Of a stretch of 64,000 nucleotides of DNA, positions 26,236-34,009 are shown piece after piece; the stretch's first letter is position 1, and each line of letters begins with the position of its first letter. Under the pieces are notes generated by a model. The model saw only the letters and a program-made list of their open reading frames with translations. It was not told where the DNA came from and did not search any database. Source of the stretch: Rhodanobacter sp. L36 (lineage in GTDB: Bacteria; Pseudomonadota; Gammaproteobacteria; Xanthomonadales; Rhodanobacteraceae); NCBI RefSeq assembly GCF_009765755.1, contig NZ_LMUV01000011.1, forward strand, positions 1,462,061 through 1,526,060, read 5' to 3'. The position numbers were made by a program, and so were the translations under genes.

Positions 26236-26845
26236 GCGTCGATGCCTTTGGTTGTTGGTATTTCTATGCGGCATCGGCACGGCCCAGGCGGCGGCGCCGA
26301 AAACCGTGCTGGTGCTGGGCGATTCGCTTTCGGCGGCGCACAACATATCGGTGGAGTCCGGGTGGGTATACCTGCTGGACTTGCGTCTGGGAAACATGGT
26401 GCCGAAGTGGACCGCGGTCAATGCCAGCATCAGCGGCGAAACGTCGTTGAGCGGACGCAACCGTCTGCCCGCGCTGCTGCAGACATATCATCCGGCCGTC
26501 GTCGTGATCGAACTGGGAGCGAACGATGGGCTGCAGGGTTTGTCGCTTCCCTCGTTGCGCGACAACCTTGCAGCGATGATCGATCTCGCACAACACGCCA
26601 AGGCGCGTGTGCTGTTGCTCGGCATCGAGATGCCGGTGAATTATGGCCCGCAGTATCGCGATGGTTTGCGCGCGGTCTACACGGACTTGTCCCGGTCCAG
26701 GCATACGGCACTGGTTCCATTTCTGCTGGATGGCGTGGCGCTTGATCCTTCATTGATGCAGGAGGACGGTCTGCATCCGCTCGCGGCGGGTGAGCCGAAA
26801 GTGCTCGATACGGTATGGAAACAGCTGCAGCCCTTGCTTCATTGA
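26234..26845 (+). CDS. tesA: Acyl-CoA thioesterase I / lysophospholipase TesA
   Basis: A 203-residue periplasmic SGNH hydrolase that cleaves acyl thioesters, esters and lysophospholipids. The signal peptide is [20 protein letters not shown]. Catalytic Ser31 is in LVLGDSLSA; the GDS, G (NASISGETS), N (ELGANDGLQG) and D-x-x-H (QEDGLHPLA) blocks are all present. The start is fixed by the signal peptide. Divergent arrangement with ybbA is the same as in E. coli, where the two genes also lie head to head. Confidence 0.94.
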   Translation: MRRCLWLLVFLCGIGTAQAAAPKTVLVLGDSLSAAHNISVESGWVYLLDLRLGNMVPKWTAVNASISGETSLSGRNRLPALLQTYHPAVVVIELGANDGLQGLSLPSLRDNLAAMIDLAQHAKARVLLLGIEMPVNYGPQYRDGLRAVYTDLSRSRHTALVPFLLDGVALDPSLMQEDGLHPLAAGEPKVLDTVWKQLQPLLH

Positions 26846-26913
26846 CAGCTGAACATTTGACGGATCAGTTGCATCCTTTTCACGACCCCATCACCCCGCC
26901 GCCGGTTATCGTC

Positions 26914-26927
26914 TTCACATATGTGAA
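26914..26927. promoter_or_regulatory. Perfect 14-base palindrome upstream of a response regulator
   Basis: TTCACATATGTGAA reads identically on both strands and ends 21 bases before the ATG of the response regulator gene. It could be a dimer-binding operator or an autoregulatory site. Palindromes are unusual for OmpR-type regulators, which prefer direct repeats, so another regulator may bind it. Confidence 0.4.
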
Positions 26928-26948
26928 ACCGCATCGAGCGAGGACGAT

Positions 26949-27680
26949 ATGACCGTACATGACGAGCAAGCAGGCCTGATTCTCCTGGTCGAGGACAACC
27001 GCCAGATCGCCGAGATGGTGGGTGAGTTTCTCGAACGCCGCGGCTATTCGGTTGACTATGCCGCCGACGGCGTGAGCGGCCTGCATCTGGCGGTATCGAA
27101 CAGTTACGACGTGATCGTGCTGGATCTGATGTTGCCGGGTCTGGATGGACTTGAGCTGTGCCGCAAGCTGAGAAAGGAAGCCAAGAAATCCACGCCAGTG
27201 CTGATGCTGACCGCGCGCGACACGCTGGAGGACAAGCTCATCGGCCTCGAAGCCGGTGCCGACGACTACCTCGTGAAGCCATTCGAAGTGCGCGAACTCG
27301 AGGCGCGCCTGCGTGCACTGATCCGCCGCGATCGTCGCCAAGTGTCGACCGAGGTGCTCAATGTGGGCGACATGACGCTCGACACGGCGACGCTGCGCCT
27401 CACCCGCGAAGGCCAGGAACTCACGGTCTCGCCGATCGGCCTGAAGCTGCTCGCGATCCTGATGCGCGAATCGCCGCGCGTGGTGAGTCGCCGCGACATC
27501 GAGCGCGAAATCTGGGGCGATACCCTGCCGGACTCCGACACCTTGCGCTCGCATCTGTACAACCTTCGGCGCGTCATCGACAAACCCTTCGCGCGACCTC
27601 TGCTACACACGATTCACTCGGCGGGGTATCGCCTCGCAGATCTCGAGTCGGAAGTGCCAACCACAGCCCAGACTGCATGA
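26949..27680 (+). CDS. OmpR/PhoP-family response regulator
   Basis: 243 residues: a receiver domain (about 9-122) with Asp59 (VIVLDLMLPGLDG) as phosphoacceptor, T/A switch region LMLTARDTLEDK and lysine in LVKPFEVRELEAR, followed by a winged-helix DNA-binding domain (about 138-232). The recognition region is LPDSDTLRSHLYNLRRVIDK, ending in IHSAGYRLA. It belongs to the PhoP/ColR-like group, but I cannot name the regulon. Paired with the kinase gene 20 bases downstream. Confidence 0.88.
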   Translation: MTVHDEQAGLILLVEDNRQIAEMVGEFLERRGYSVDYAADGVSGLHLAVSNSYDVIVLDLMLPGLDGLELCRKLRKEAKKSTPVLMLTARDTLEDKLIGLEAGADDYLVKPFEVRELEARLRALIRRDRRQVSTEVLNVGDMTLDTATLRLTREGQELTVSPIGLKLLAILMRESPRVVSRRDIEREIWGDTLPDSDTLRSHLYNLRRVIDKPFARPLLHTIHSAGYRLADLESEVPTTAQTA

Positions 27681-27700
27681 ACGCGTAGCACGGCGAGGCG

Positions 27701-28693
27701 ATGGAAAGCAGCAAAAAGTCACAGGAGACATTTCACGCAGGTGCGTTCCACCAGCGCATTGCGTGGGTGTTCGGGCTGCAATTGGTCGCCATGGTCATCG
27801 TGTGCACGATGGGCATTTATGACGTGGCGCCATGGGCTGCGGTGATCGCGGTGATCGTCATCACCAGCACGCTCGCGTGGATGGCGACGCGTCGCGAATG
27901 GTTGCCGGTCAGCACATTGGCAAAGCTCATCAATGGCTGGGACGAAAAGCCCGACCTGTATGCGTTGAGCACGTCGAACCTTTCGCCACGCACCGATGCC
28001 GATCTTGCTTCGCTTGCGCGCGGGCTGCATGGATTTGCTTCGCGCATTGCCGTGTTCAATCAGCGCGAGCGCAATTTCACGCGCGACGCCAGCCATGAAT
28101 TGCGCAGCCCGCTGACCGTGATCAAGATGTCGGTCGACATGCTGAGCGAGGAGCGTGACATCAGCGAATTCGGCGCGCGCTCGGTACGCCGGATCAAGCG
28201 CGCAAGCCTGGAGATGGAAGCGCTGGTCGAAGCCTTGCTGATTCTTGCGCGTGAATCCGATCCCGGTGCCGACACCGAACGGTTTGTCGTCAATGATGTG
28301 CTGGTGCGCGAACTGGCGGCCGCGCGTGAACTTTTGAGTGGACGGCCGATTGAACTCCAACTGGAAGAACCCGCACGCTTCGCCCTTGAGGGTTCGTCAC
28401 GCGCGTTTTCGGTGTTGTGCTGGCAGGTGATCCGCAATGCGTGCCAGCAGACCGACCAGGGACGCGTACTGATCACCGTGCTACCCGGCGTGGTGAGTGT
28501 GAGCAACCACGCATCGCCGCAGGCAGCCGACAACGGTGGGCCGCTGATGCTTCATGGTGCTGACCGTCACGGCTTTGAACTGGCGATCGCGCAACGCATC
28601 AGCGATCGTTTCGCCTGGCCGCTGGAACTGCAGACTCGACCAGGCTACGAAAACATCGCGCGCATCCACTTTCCGCATCCGCTTCCCGCCTAG
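27701..28693 (+). CDS. Sensor histidine kinase with atypical ATP-binding domain
   Basis: 330 residues. Two membrane helices lie at about 20-42 and 44-66, with almost no periplasmic loop, so the signal is probably sensed within the membrane or by a partner. His132 is in the H-box RDASHELRSPLTVIKMS. The N-box is recognisable (WQVIRNACQQTDQG), but the usual DxGxG of the G1 box reads VSVSNHAS and the G2 region reads DRHGFELAIAQRI. The ATP lid is very short. Kinase activity therefore cannot be taken for granted. It is the presumed partner of the upstream response regulator. Confidence 0.82.
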   Translation: MESSKKSQETFHAGAFHQRIAWVFGLQLVAMVIVCTMGIYDVAPWAAVIAVIVITSTLAWMATRREWLPVSTLAKLINGWDEKPDLYALSTSNLSPRTDADLASLARGLHGFASRIAVFNQRERNFTRDASHELRSPLTVIKMSVDMLSEERDISEFGARSVRRIKRASLEMEALVEALLILARESDPGADTERFVVNDVLVRELAAARELLSGRPIELQLEEPARFALEGSSRAFSVLCWQVIRNACQQTDQGRVLITVLPGVVSVSNHASPQAADNGGPLMLHGADRHGFELAIAQRISDRFAWPLELQTRPGYENIARIHFPHPLPA

Positions 28694-28719
28694 GCGGGGA
28701 CCCGGCGGGACGCACGGCT

Positions 28720-30084
28720 TCAGCTTTTCAGTGCAGGCGATACGGCGAACTCGCAACCGGTTCGGGCTTTCACGTCGTCGACGCCGACGCCTTCGTTGAG
28801 TTCGATCAGCACGAGCCCCTCGCCCTTGCGCACTTCGAACACGCACAGGTCGGTGATGATCAGATCGACGACCTGCTTGCCGGTCAGCGGCAATTCGCAC
28901 TCGGTACGGATCTTCGGCGAGCCGTCTTTCGCGTTGTGCTCCATCAGCACCACCACGCGCTTGACGCCGCTGACCAGATCCATCGCACCGCCCGGACCCT
29001 TGACCATCTTGCCCGGCACCATCCAGTTGGCCAGATCGCCCTGCGCGGATACCTCGAGACCGCCCAGAATCGACAGGTCGATGTGACCGCCGCGGATCAT
29101 CGCGAACGAATCCGCGCTGGAGAAGAAACTGGAGCCGGGCAGGGTGGTGATGGTCTGTTTGCCGGCATTGATCAGGTCAGGATCGATCTGCTCTTCGGTC
29201 GGGAACGGGCCGATGCCGAGCAGGCCGTTCTCCGATTGCAGCGTGACGTTGATGCCTTCAGGAATGTAGTTGGCAACCATGGTCGGAATGCCGATGCCGA
29301 GGTTCACGTAGAAGCCGTCCTGCAATTCTTTCGCGGCGCGTTTGGCCATCGCCACGCGCATCGGGCTTTCCTTTGCGCCGGTTGCGCCAGCGGTGGTGCG
29401 GAATTCGATACGCTTTTCGTAGTTCGCGCCCTGGATGATGCGATCAATGTAAATGCCCGGCACATGGACGTTGTCCGGATCGAGTTCGCCAACGTCCACC
29501 AGTTGTTCGACTTCCGCCACGCAGATCTTGCCGCAGGTCGCGATCATCGGATTGAAATTGCGCGCCGTCTCGCGGAACACGAGGTTGCCGTGCGCGTCGC
29601 CCTTCCATGCCTTGACGATCGACACGTCCGCGTGGATCGCATCTTCCAGCACGTATTCCTTGCCATCGAACACCTTGGTTTCCTTGCCTTCCGCCAGCAA
29701 TGTGCCGAACGCCGTGCGTGTGTAGAAACCGGGAATGCCGGCGCCGCCCGCGCGCAGTTTTTCGGCGAGTGTGCCTTGCGGCGTCAACTGCAGCTCGAGT
29801 TCGCCGGCGAGCACCTGCCGCTCGAATTCCTTGTTCTCGCCGACATACGACGCGATGACGCGTTTGACCTGATGCGTCTTCAGCAGCGGACCCATGCCGA
29901 AGTCATCCACGCCGGCGTTGTTGCCCACGATGGTCAGGCCCTTGGTGCCCGCGTCGAGCAGTGCGCCGATCAGGTTCTCGGGAATGCCGCACAGCCCGAA
30001 ACCACCCGCAGCGATGGTCATGTCGTCGAACAGCAAACCATCGAGCGCCTGCGCCGCACCGGGATACACCTTGTCCATTGCCAT
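28720..30084 (-). CDS. scoAB: Fused succinyl-CoA:3-ketoacid CoA transferase (A+B subunits)
   Basis: Moves CoA from succinyl-CoA to acetoacetate, allowing use of ketone bodies or poly-hydroxybutyrate products. At 454 residues it joins the A subunit (about 1-230, [36 protein letters not shown]) and the B subunit (about 240-454, [16 protein letters not shown]). The catalytic glutamate is Glu285 in LQSENGLLG. In most bacteria these are two genes, as scoA-scoB; here a short linker (about residues 228-242) joins them in one frame, as in animal mitochondrial SCOT. Starts with MAMDK after GAAGG. Monocistronic on the minus strand, convergent with the kinase gene. Confidence 0.92.
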   Translation of the reverse strand: MAMDKVYPGAAQALDGLLFDDMTIAAGGFGLCGIPENLIGALLDAGTKGLTIVGNNAGVDDFGMGPLLKTHQVKRVIASYVGENKEFERQVLAGELELQLTPQGTLAEKLRAGGAGIPGFYTRTAFGTLLAEGKETKVFDGKEYVLEDAIHADVSIVKAWKGDAHGNLVFRETARNFNPMIATCGKICVAEVEQLVDVGELDPDNVHVPGIYIDRIIQGANYEKRIEFRTTAGATGAKESPMRVAMAKRAAKELQDGFYVNLGIGIPTMVANYIPEGINVTLQSENGLLGIGPFPTEEQIDPDLINAGKQTITTLPGSSFFSSADSFAMIRGGHIDLSILGGLEVSAQGDLANWMVPGKMVKGPGGAMDLVSGVKRVVVLMEHNAKDGSPKIRTECELPLTGKQVVDLIITDLCVFEVRKGEGLVLIELNEGVGVDDVKARTGCEFAVSPALKS

Positions 30085-30187
30085 GCCTTCATGCGTGGAG
30101 AATCAGCTGCCAAGGATACGACGGAATCATTGCGGCCGACCGCAGCGCCGTGATGCGGACGATATGACGAGCTATTGACGAGAGAAA

Positions 30188-30199
30188 TTACACGTGTAA
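30188..30199. promoter_or_regulatory. BlaI-type operator, distal site
   Basis: TTACACGTGTAA is a perfect 12-base palindrome containing the TACA-NN-TGTA core bound by BlaI/MecI repressors. It lies 47 bases before the start of the BlaI-family gene, and its centre is exactly 24 bases from the centre of the proximal site. Confidence 0.72.
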
Positions 30200-30211
30200 A
30201 CATAAATTCAA

Positions 30212-30223
30212 TTACACATGTAA
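30212..30223. promoter_or_regulatory. BlaI-type operator, proximal site
   Basis: TTACACATGTAA is a palindrome apart from its two central bases and again has the TACA-NN-TGTA core. It ends 11 bases before the ATG of the BlaI-family gene, so repressor bound here would overlap the promoter or ribosome site. This predicts autorepression. Confidence 0.72.
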
Positions 30224-30234
30224 TCGGTGACGCC

Positions 30235-30603
30235 ATGGCAATCAGTGAAGCGGAATCGGTAGTAATGGATGTTCTCTGGCGCGAAGCGCCGCGTAGCGCT
30301 GAGGACATACTCTCGGAGGTAGGGCCTGCGCAGAACTGGCAGGAAGGTACGGTCAAGTCCCTGCTCAATCGCCTGCTGCGAAAGAACGCCGTACGCGCCG
30401 AACGCGACGGCCGCCGTTATCTCTATACCCCTCTGTTGACGCGCCAACAGTACGTGCTTCAGGAAAGCAAAGGATTGCTCGATCGCCTGTTCGGTGGACG
30501 CGTCGCACCGCTGGTCGCGCACTTTTCCGAACATCGCAAACTGTCGAAGAAGGATATTGCCGAGCTGCGCAAACTACTGCAGGAACTCGACGATGAACGC
30601 TGA
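30235..30603 (+). CDS. blaI: BlaI/MecI/CopY-family transcriptional repressor
   Basis: A 122-residue winged-helix repressor. The start MAISEAESVVMDVLWREAPR and the recognition region WQEGTVKSLLNRLLRKNAV are characteristic; the C-terminal dimerisation helices follow (LLDRLFGGRVAPLVAHF and beyond). BlaI proteins are inactivated by proteolysis triggered by a BlaR1-type membrane protease, whose gene overlaps this one by 11 bases. Two operators lie just upstream. The ATG at 30235 is chosen because it matches the family start; the frame remains open further upstream through the operators. Confidence 0.9.
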   Translation: MAISEAESVVMDVLWREAPRSAEDILSEVGPAQNWQEGTVKSLLNRLLRKNAVRAERDGRRYLYTPLLTRQQYVLQESKGLLDRLFGGRVAPLVAHFSEHRKLSKKDIAELRKLLQELDDER

Positions 30604-31951
30604 GCTGATGAGCCTCGAATGGATCGGCCGCGGCTGGCTGCTGATACTGGCTTTTACTGTGGCAGCCGCGCTGGTATTCGTTCTGCGCAAGCCCTTCCGA
30701 CATCTGTTCGGTACCGAGCTGGCCTTCCAGCTGTGGTGGTTGCCGCCGCTGGCCATGCTTGCTAGCCAGTGGACGCATGCCGCGAATGTATCGGCTATCA
30801 CATTTTTTCCCACTGTCCTCAAGATGACTTCAATCGTTGCTGCGCTGCCGGCACGGGCTACGGAATCAGGCGTTACGGAGTGGCGTGTGTGGGCCGCTTG
30901 GCTTTGGATCTCGGGCAGTCTGGTCAGTCTTGTACTGGCCATGCTCGGACAGTGGCGCTACCGACGCCATTTGCGTGGCGCAACGCTAGTGAAGGGAGCG
31001 CAGCTGCGTTGGCCGGTTCTGCGGGCAGCGAGCCCCGACATCGGACCCGCACTGATGGGTGCCTGGCGCGCCCACATCGTGCTGCCGATCGATTTCGAAT
31101 CCCGCTACGACATCAACGAGCAATCACTGATTCTTGCTCACGAAGCGGTGCATGCGCGTCGTCGCGATGGCTGGTGGTGCCTCGTTGCGAGAATCATTTC
31201 TGCGGTTCTCTGGTTTCACCCGCTGGCATGGCTGGCCATGTTGGCCCTGCGTCGTGACCAGGAACTGGCATGCGACGCGGTGGTATTGCGCGAGCTTGGA
31301 ATAAGCCCACGCCGTTACGCCAACGCGATGTTGAAAACCCAGTGCGCAGCGTTGGCGCTGCCGGTGGGTTGTCCTTGGTCACGTCACCCCATTACGGAGC
31401 GCATTGCCATGCTGAAATTAAAGCAACCCGACCTCAAGCGCCGGCGTATCGGCGGCGTACTGATGACTATGTCCGCCTTGGGGTTTACCTGTGCGGTGTA
31501 CGCGGCGACACCATCAACCCAGCCAAGGGCTGCATCCATCGTGGCTGATCACTACACGTTGAAGATCAACGTCGCGATGGGCGGAAGGTTTGGTTCGAGG
31601 ACCTCCAGTTATTGCGTGAGCCCCAATGAATACGTGGACGTCGACGGAGGCGAGGGCGACAAGCTTTCGTGGAAGGGAAAATTCTCAGTCACTCCCGTGG
31701 CCGCAGGCCAGATCGAGATACGTTCGCAGGTCTACACACGCTTCGACCGTGGTGCTGGCCGGGTGCGGGAACAGAGGGCAAATCCGGTCGTTCGTACCAT
31801 GCCCGGGCAGGAGGCGACGGTCGTGTTCGGTCAAATAGTTGACGGCAAGCATCTGGAAAAACTTGAGGACAACACGATCAAGATCGCGATGACACCATCG
31901 CCAGGGTGTCAGGATTCATCGACCGCGCCCGGCGTGAATTCGACAAAGTGA
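30593..31951 (+). CDS. BlaR1/MecR1-type M56 membrane metallopeptidase
   Basis: 452 residues. Membrane helices lie at about 8-28, 40-60 and 105-125, then a zinc protease domain with His183-Glu184 and His187 (LAHEAVHARR) and the downstream DQELACD. A further helix at about 283-305 leads to a periplasmic C-terminal domain (about 310-452) that is not a penicillin-binding domain of BlaR1; it is short, with an immunoglobulin-like pattern and two cysteines. The signal is therefore unknown. The ATG overlaps blaI by 11 bases. After its TGA and one codon, a second ORF in the same frame carries a domain similar to this C-terminal one. Confidence 0.82.
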   Translation: MNAELMSLEWIGRGWLLILAFTVAAALVFVLRKPFRHLFGTELAFQLWWLPPLAMLASQWTHAANVSAITFFPTVLKMTSIVAALPARATESGVTEWRVWAAWLWISGSLVSLVLAMLGQWRYRRHLRGATLVKGAQLRWPVLRAASPDIGPALMGAWRAHIVLPIDFESRYDINEQSLILAHEAVHARRRDGWWCLVARIISAVLWFHPLAWLAMLALRRDQELACDAVVLRELGISPRRYANAMLKTQCAALALPVGCPWSRHPITERIAMLKLKQPDLKRRRIGGVLMTMSALGFTCAVYAATPSTQPRAASIVADHYTLKINVAMGGRFGSRTSSYCVSPNEYVDVDGGEGDKLSWKGKFSVTPVAAGQIEIRSQVYTRFDRGAGRVREQRANPVVRTMPGQEATVVFGQIVDGKHLEKLEDNTIKIAMTPSPGCQDSSTAPGVNSTK

Positions 31952-31954
31952 CCC

Positions 31955-32353
31955 ATGCTCGACCCTTCGTGTCCTGCATCAGCGATCGTCGAACATCAGC
32001 TCACTACATCGATCGAGCGGGCGATGGCATCCGCCTGCAGAGAAAATGTGCGACGCGCAACACTCTCGCTGTGTACGGCGAATGGCAAGACGACGACGTT
32101 CAAAGTTCACGGCTGGCTGCTGCGCGCCACCGCAATATCCGATGCTGCCAATCGTCTGCATATCGATCTGGTGGTTTTGGATGCCAACCATCAAGACCTC
32201 GCACAGGCCAGTCTGCACGGCTCGATGAAACAGATCGTGCATGTTGACGGTAAGAGCGCGGACGGCAAATCGCGCTATGTGATGGAAGTGACGCCGCTCG
32301 CGGGATGTCCGGCCCGAGTGGCTGCGGTCGTTGAAGATGCGACACATAGCTGA
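31955..32353 (+). CDS. Hypothetical protein resembling the C-terminal domain of the M56 peptidase
   Basis: 132 residues with no signal peptide visible. The stretch from ATLSLCTANG to VMEVTPLAGC parallels the end of the upstream protein, from SSYCVSPNE to IAMTPSPGC: both have a cysteine, a tryptophan, a VDGK motif and a final TPxxGC. The ATG lies one codon after the upstream TGA and in the same frame, with no good ribosome site (only AAGTGA nearby). It may be a separate small protein translated by restart, or the rest of a two-domain protein cut by a stop. Function unknown. Confidence 0.55.
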   Translation: MLDPSCPASAIVEHQLTTSIERAMASACRENVRRATLSLCTANGKTTTFKVHGWLLRATAISDAANRLHIDLVVLDANHQDLAQASLHGSMKQIVHVDGKSADGKSRYVMEVTPLAGCPARVAAVVEDATHS

Positions 32354-32369
32354 GGACACAAGCCCTGAA

Positions 32370-32828
32370 CTAGTGAAGGCGCTGCAGTTGCGCCGGACCC
32401 AATTCGCCACTGATCCCCATCCGGCTTCCATTCGCACGGATCACCAGCACCCGCGGCGTTTCGCCACCCCAACTCGGATCAATGAGAAAGTTCAGCCGAT
32501 CGGGTGATGCCTCGGTGTAGGCGCGGGCAGGATAGTTATCTACCTGCGCCATCTTCAGATGCATCTGCAGCATGTCGTGCTGCTCGTAGCTGTCCGTGGC
32601 GACAGTGATCAGTTCGATATCGTTCGGATGCGCCCGCTGCAACGTTGCCAGCGCTGAGAGATTGCCTTCGCAATAGGCGCAGTCCAGTGCCCATAGCGCG
32701 ATGATGCGTTCGCCATGCGTCGGTGGCTTTACCAGCGCGGCAACATCGCCTGCGGACAACGGCTGCAACGATGCGGCCAAAGCCGCGCAGGGAAGCAGAC
32801 TGACCAGCGCGAAAAGTGCTCGTTTCAT
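32370..32828 (-). CDS. Thioredoxin-like protein with signal peptide
   Basis: 152 residues. The N-terminus MKRALFALVSLLPCAALA is a signal peptide, so the protein acts in the periplasm. A thioredoxin-fold redox motif CAYC (Cys50, Cys53) follows IIALWALD, as in TlpA-like proteins. A C-terminal TPRVLVIRANG holds the usual cis-proline position. It is the last gene of the TonB receptor/Asp-box operon, with its start overlapping the previous stop by 4 bases. It may keep the partner protein's cysteines reduced; that is inference. Confidence 0.72.
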   Translation of the reverse strand: MKRALFALVSLLPCAALAASLQPLSAGDVAALVKPPTHGERIIALWALDCAYCEGNLSALATLQRAHPNDIELITVATDSYEQHDMLQMHLKMAQVDNYPARAYTEASPDRLNFLIDPSWGGETPRVLVIRANGSRMGISGELGPAQLQRLH

Positions 32829-33997
32829 CGCGCAGCTCGAATCGGAACCAGTTGAAAGCCGCCCGCCGTGTTCCATGCCACAAAGGGCTGATTCCTTTTC
32901 TGCAGCAGTTGTGGCGAAGCGACGGCATCGGTGCTGTGCGCGATTTCACGCGCAGCGCTGAAATGCACGCCACCATCGGTCGAGCTGCGCAGCATCAGTG
33001 CATATCCGCTCGCGCTGACCTGATTCCACACGATCCACACCGTGCGTCCATGCACCGCAATGTCGGCGTGGCTGGCGCCGGCGTTCGCAACGGTGAGCAG
33101 GTGCGTCGGCGCATGACCGGGTTGGAGCTGCCCGTACCAGATGGTTGGTTTGTCTTTGGCCTCGTACCACACTGCGTGGCGCGTGCCATCGCTGCCAATG
33201 GCGAGTCCCGGACCATGATGCGGGCAGCCTTCGATCTTCCAGTTGGTAAACGTGGCGCGATCAGCGTGGCTGGCGCGGCCATCGACGTGCAGTACGGCAT
33301 AGGCGTGGTCGCGGATGTTGTCGCCGTAGATGCTGCGGAAGAACGCGGCGACTTCACCGTTCGGCGTCAGCGACAGCGCAATCCTGCAGCACTCGCAGCT
33401 TTGATCGATCAGCTTTCTCTCCGGCACGAAACTCGCACCGCCGTTGTTGGACCAGCTGAAGTAGACGGCCGCACCCAGGTATGGTTTTTTCTGCTGGCTG
33501 GCAGCTTCCTGATCGCGCTTGTCGATCCATGCGATCACGACACGGCCTTTTCCGTCGACGGCCAGCGCGTCGAAGCGATGGGTGATTTCGGCCCGGTCGC
33601 GATGCACGCTCAGTGGTGCGCTGAACGTGGCGCCGTGATCGCGCGAGCGCGCGAAGCGCACGAAACCGGTCCACGGTTTGGCCCTCGGTTGCGACCAGCT
33701 GATGTCGATGTCGTCGTGGAGGCCGAGCACGAGCTTGGGTCGGTTTTCGCCTTCGGCATAAATCGGTTCGGCGATGGAATTCACGATCGCGGGAGCACTC
33801 AGCGTGCGGCCATCATCGTCGGAGTGACGCAGGCGCACGTGGCCATCCGCAGCGTCGACGATCCACAGGCGACCGTGACTGTCGAAGGCGGCACTGGCGC
33901 CCAGCGGCGGCTCCTTCGGCATGTCCATGTGCATGTCGTCGTACGCGAACAGCGCAGGCGAACACAGGCAGAGCAGGGCGATCAGCAGTCGGCGCAT
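32825..33997 (-). CDS. Secreted Asp-box (sialidase-fold) propeller protein
   Basis: 390 residues with a signal peptide (MRRLLIALLCLCSPALFA). Four Asp-box motifs mark a beta-propeller: SDDDGRTL, SRDHGATF, SNNGGASF and STDGGVHF. The catalytic residues of true sialidases are not evident. Unusual features are a methionine/histidine start to the mature protein (YDDMHMDMP), a CECC cluster (Cys201, 203, 204) and CPHHG (258-262), all capable of binding a metal. It lies 12 bases after the TonB receptor gene. Databases would probably call it an exo-alpha-sialidase; I would not. Confidence 0.7.
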   Translation of the reverse strand: MRRLLIALLCLCSPALFAYDDMHMDMPKEPPLGASAAFDSHGRLWIVDAADGHVRLRHSDDDGRTLSAPAIVNSIAEPIYAEGENRPKLVLGLHDDIDISWSQPRAKPWTGFVRFARSRDHGATFSAPLSVHRDRAEITHRFDALAVDGKGRVVIAWIDKRDQEAASQQKKPYLGAAVYFSWSNNGGASFVPERKLIDQSCECCRIALSLTPNGEVAAFFRSIYGDNIRDHAYAVLHVDGRASHADRATFTNWKIEGCPHHGPGLAIGSDGTRHAVWYEAKDKPTIWYGQLQPGHAPTHLLTVANAGASHADIAVHGRTVWIVWNQVSASGYALMLRSSTDGGVHFSAAREIAHSTDAVASPQLLQKRNQPFVAWNTAGGFQLVPIRAAR

Positions 33998-34009
33998 CGT
34001 GGTTCCCGT

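Noticed and set aside
32825..33997. True sialidase
   Set aside because: Asp boxes show the fold only; the arginine triad, tyrosine and aspartate of catalytic sialidases are not recognisable and the FRIP motif is absent.
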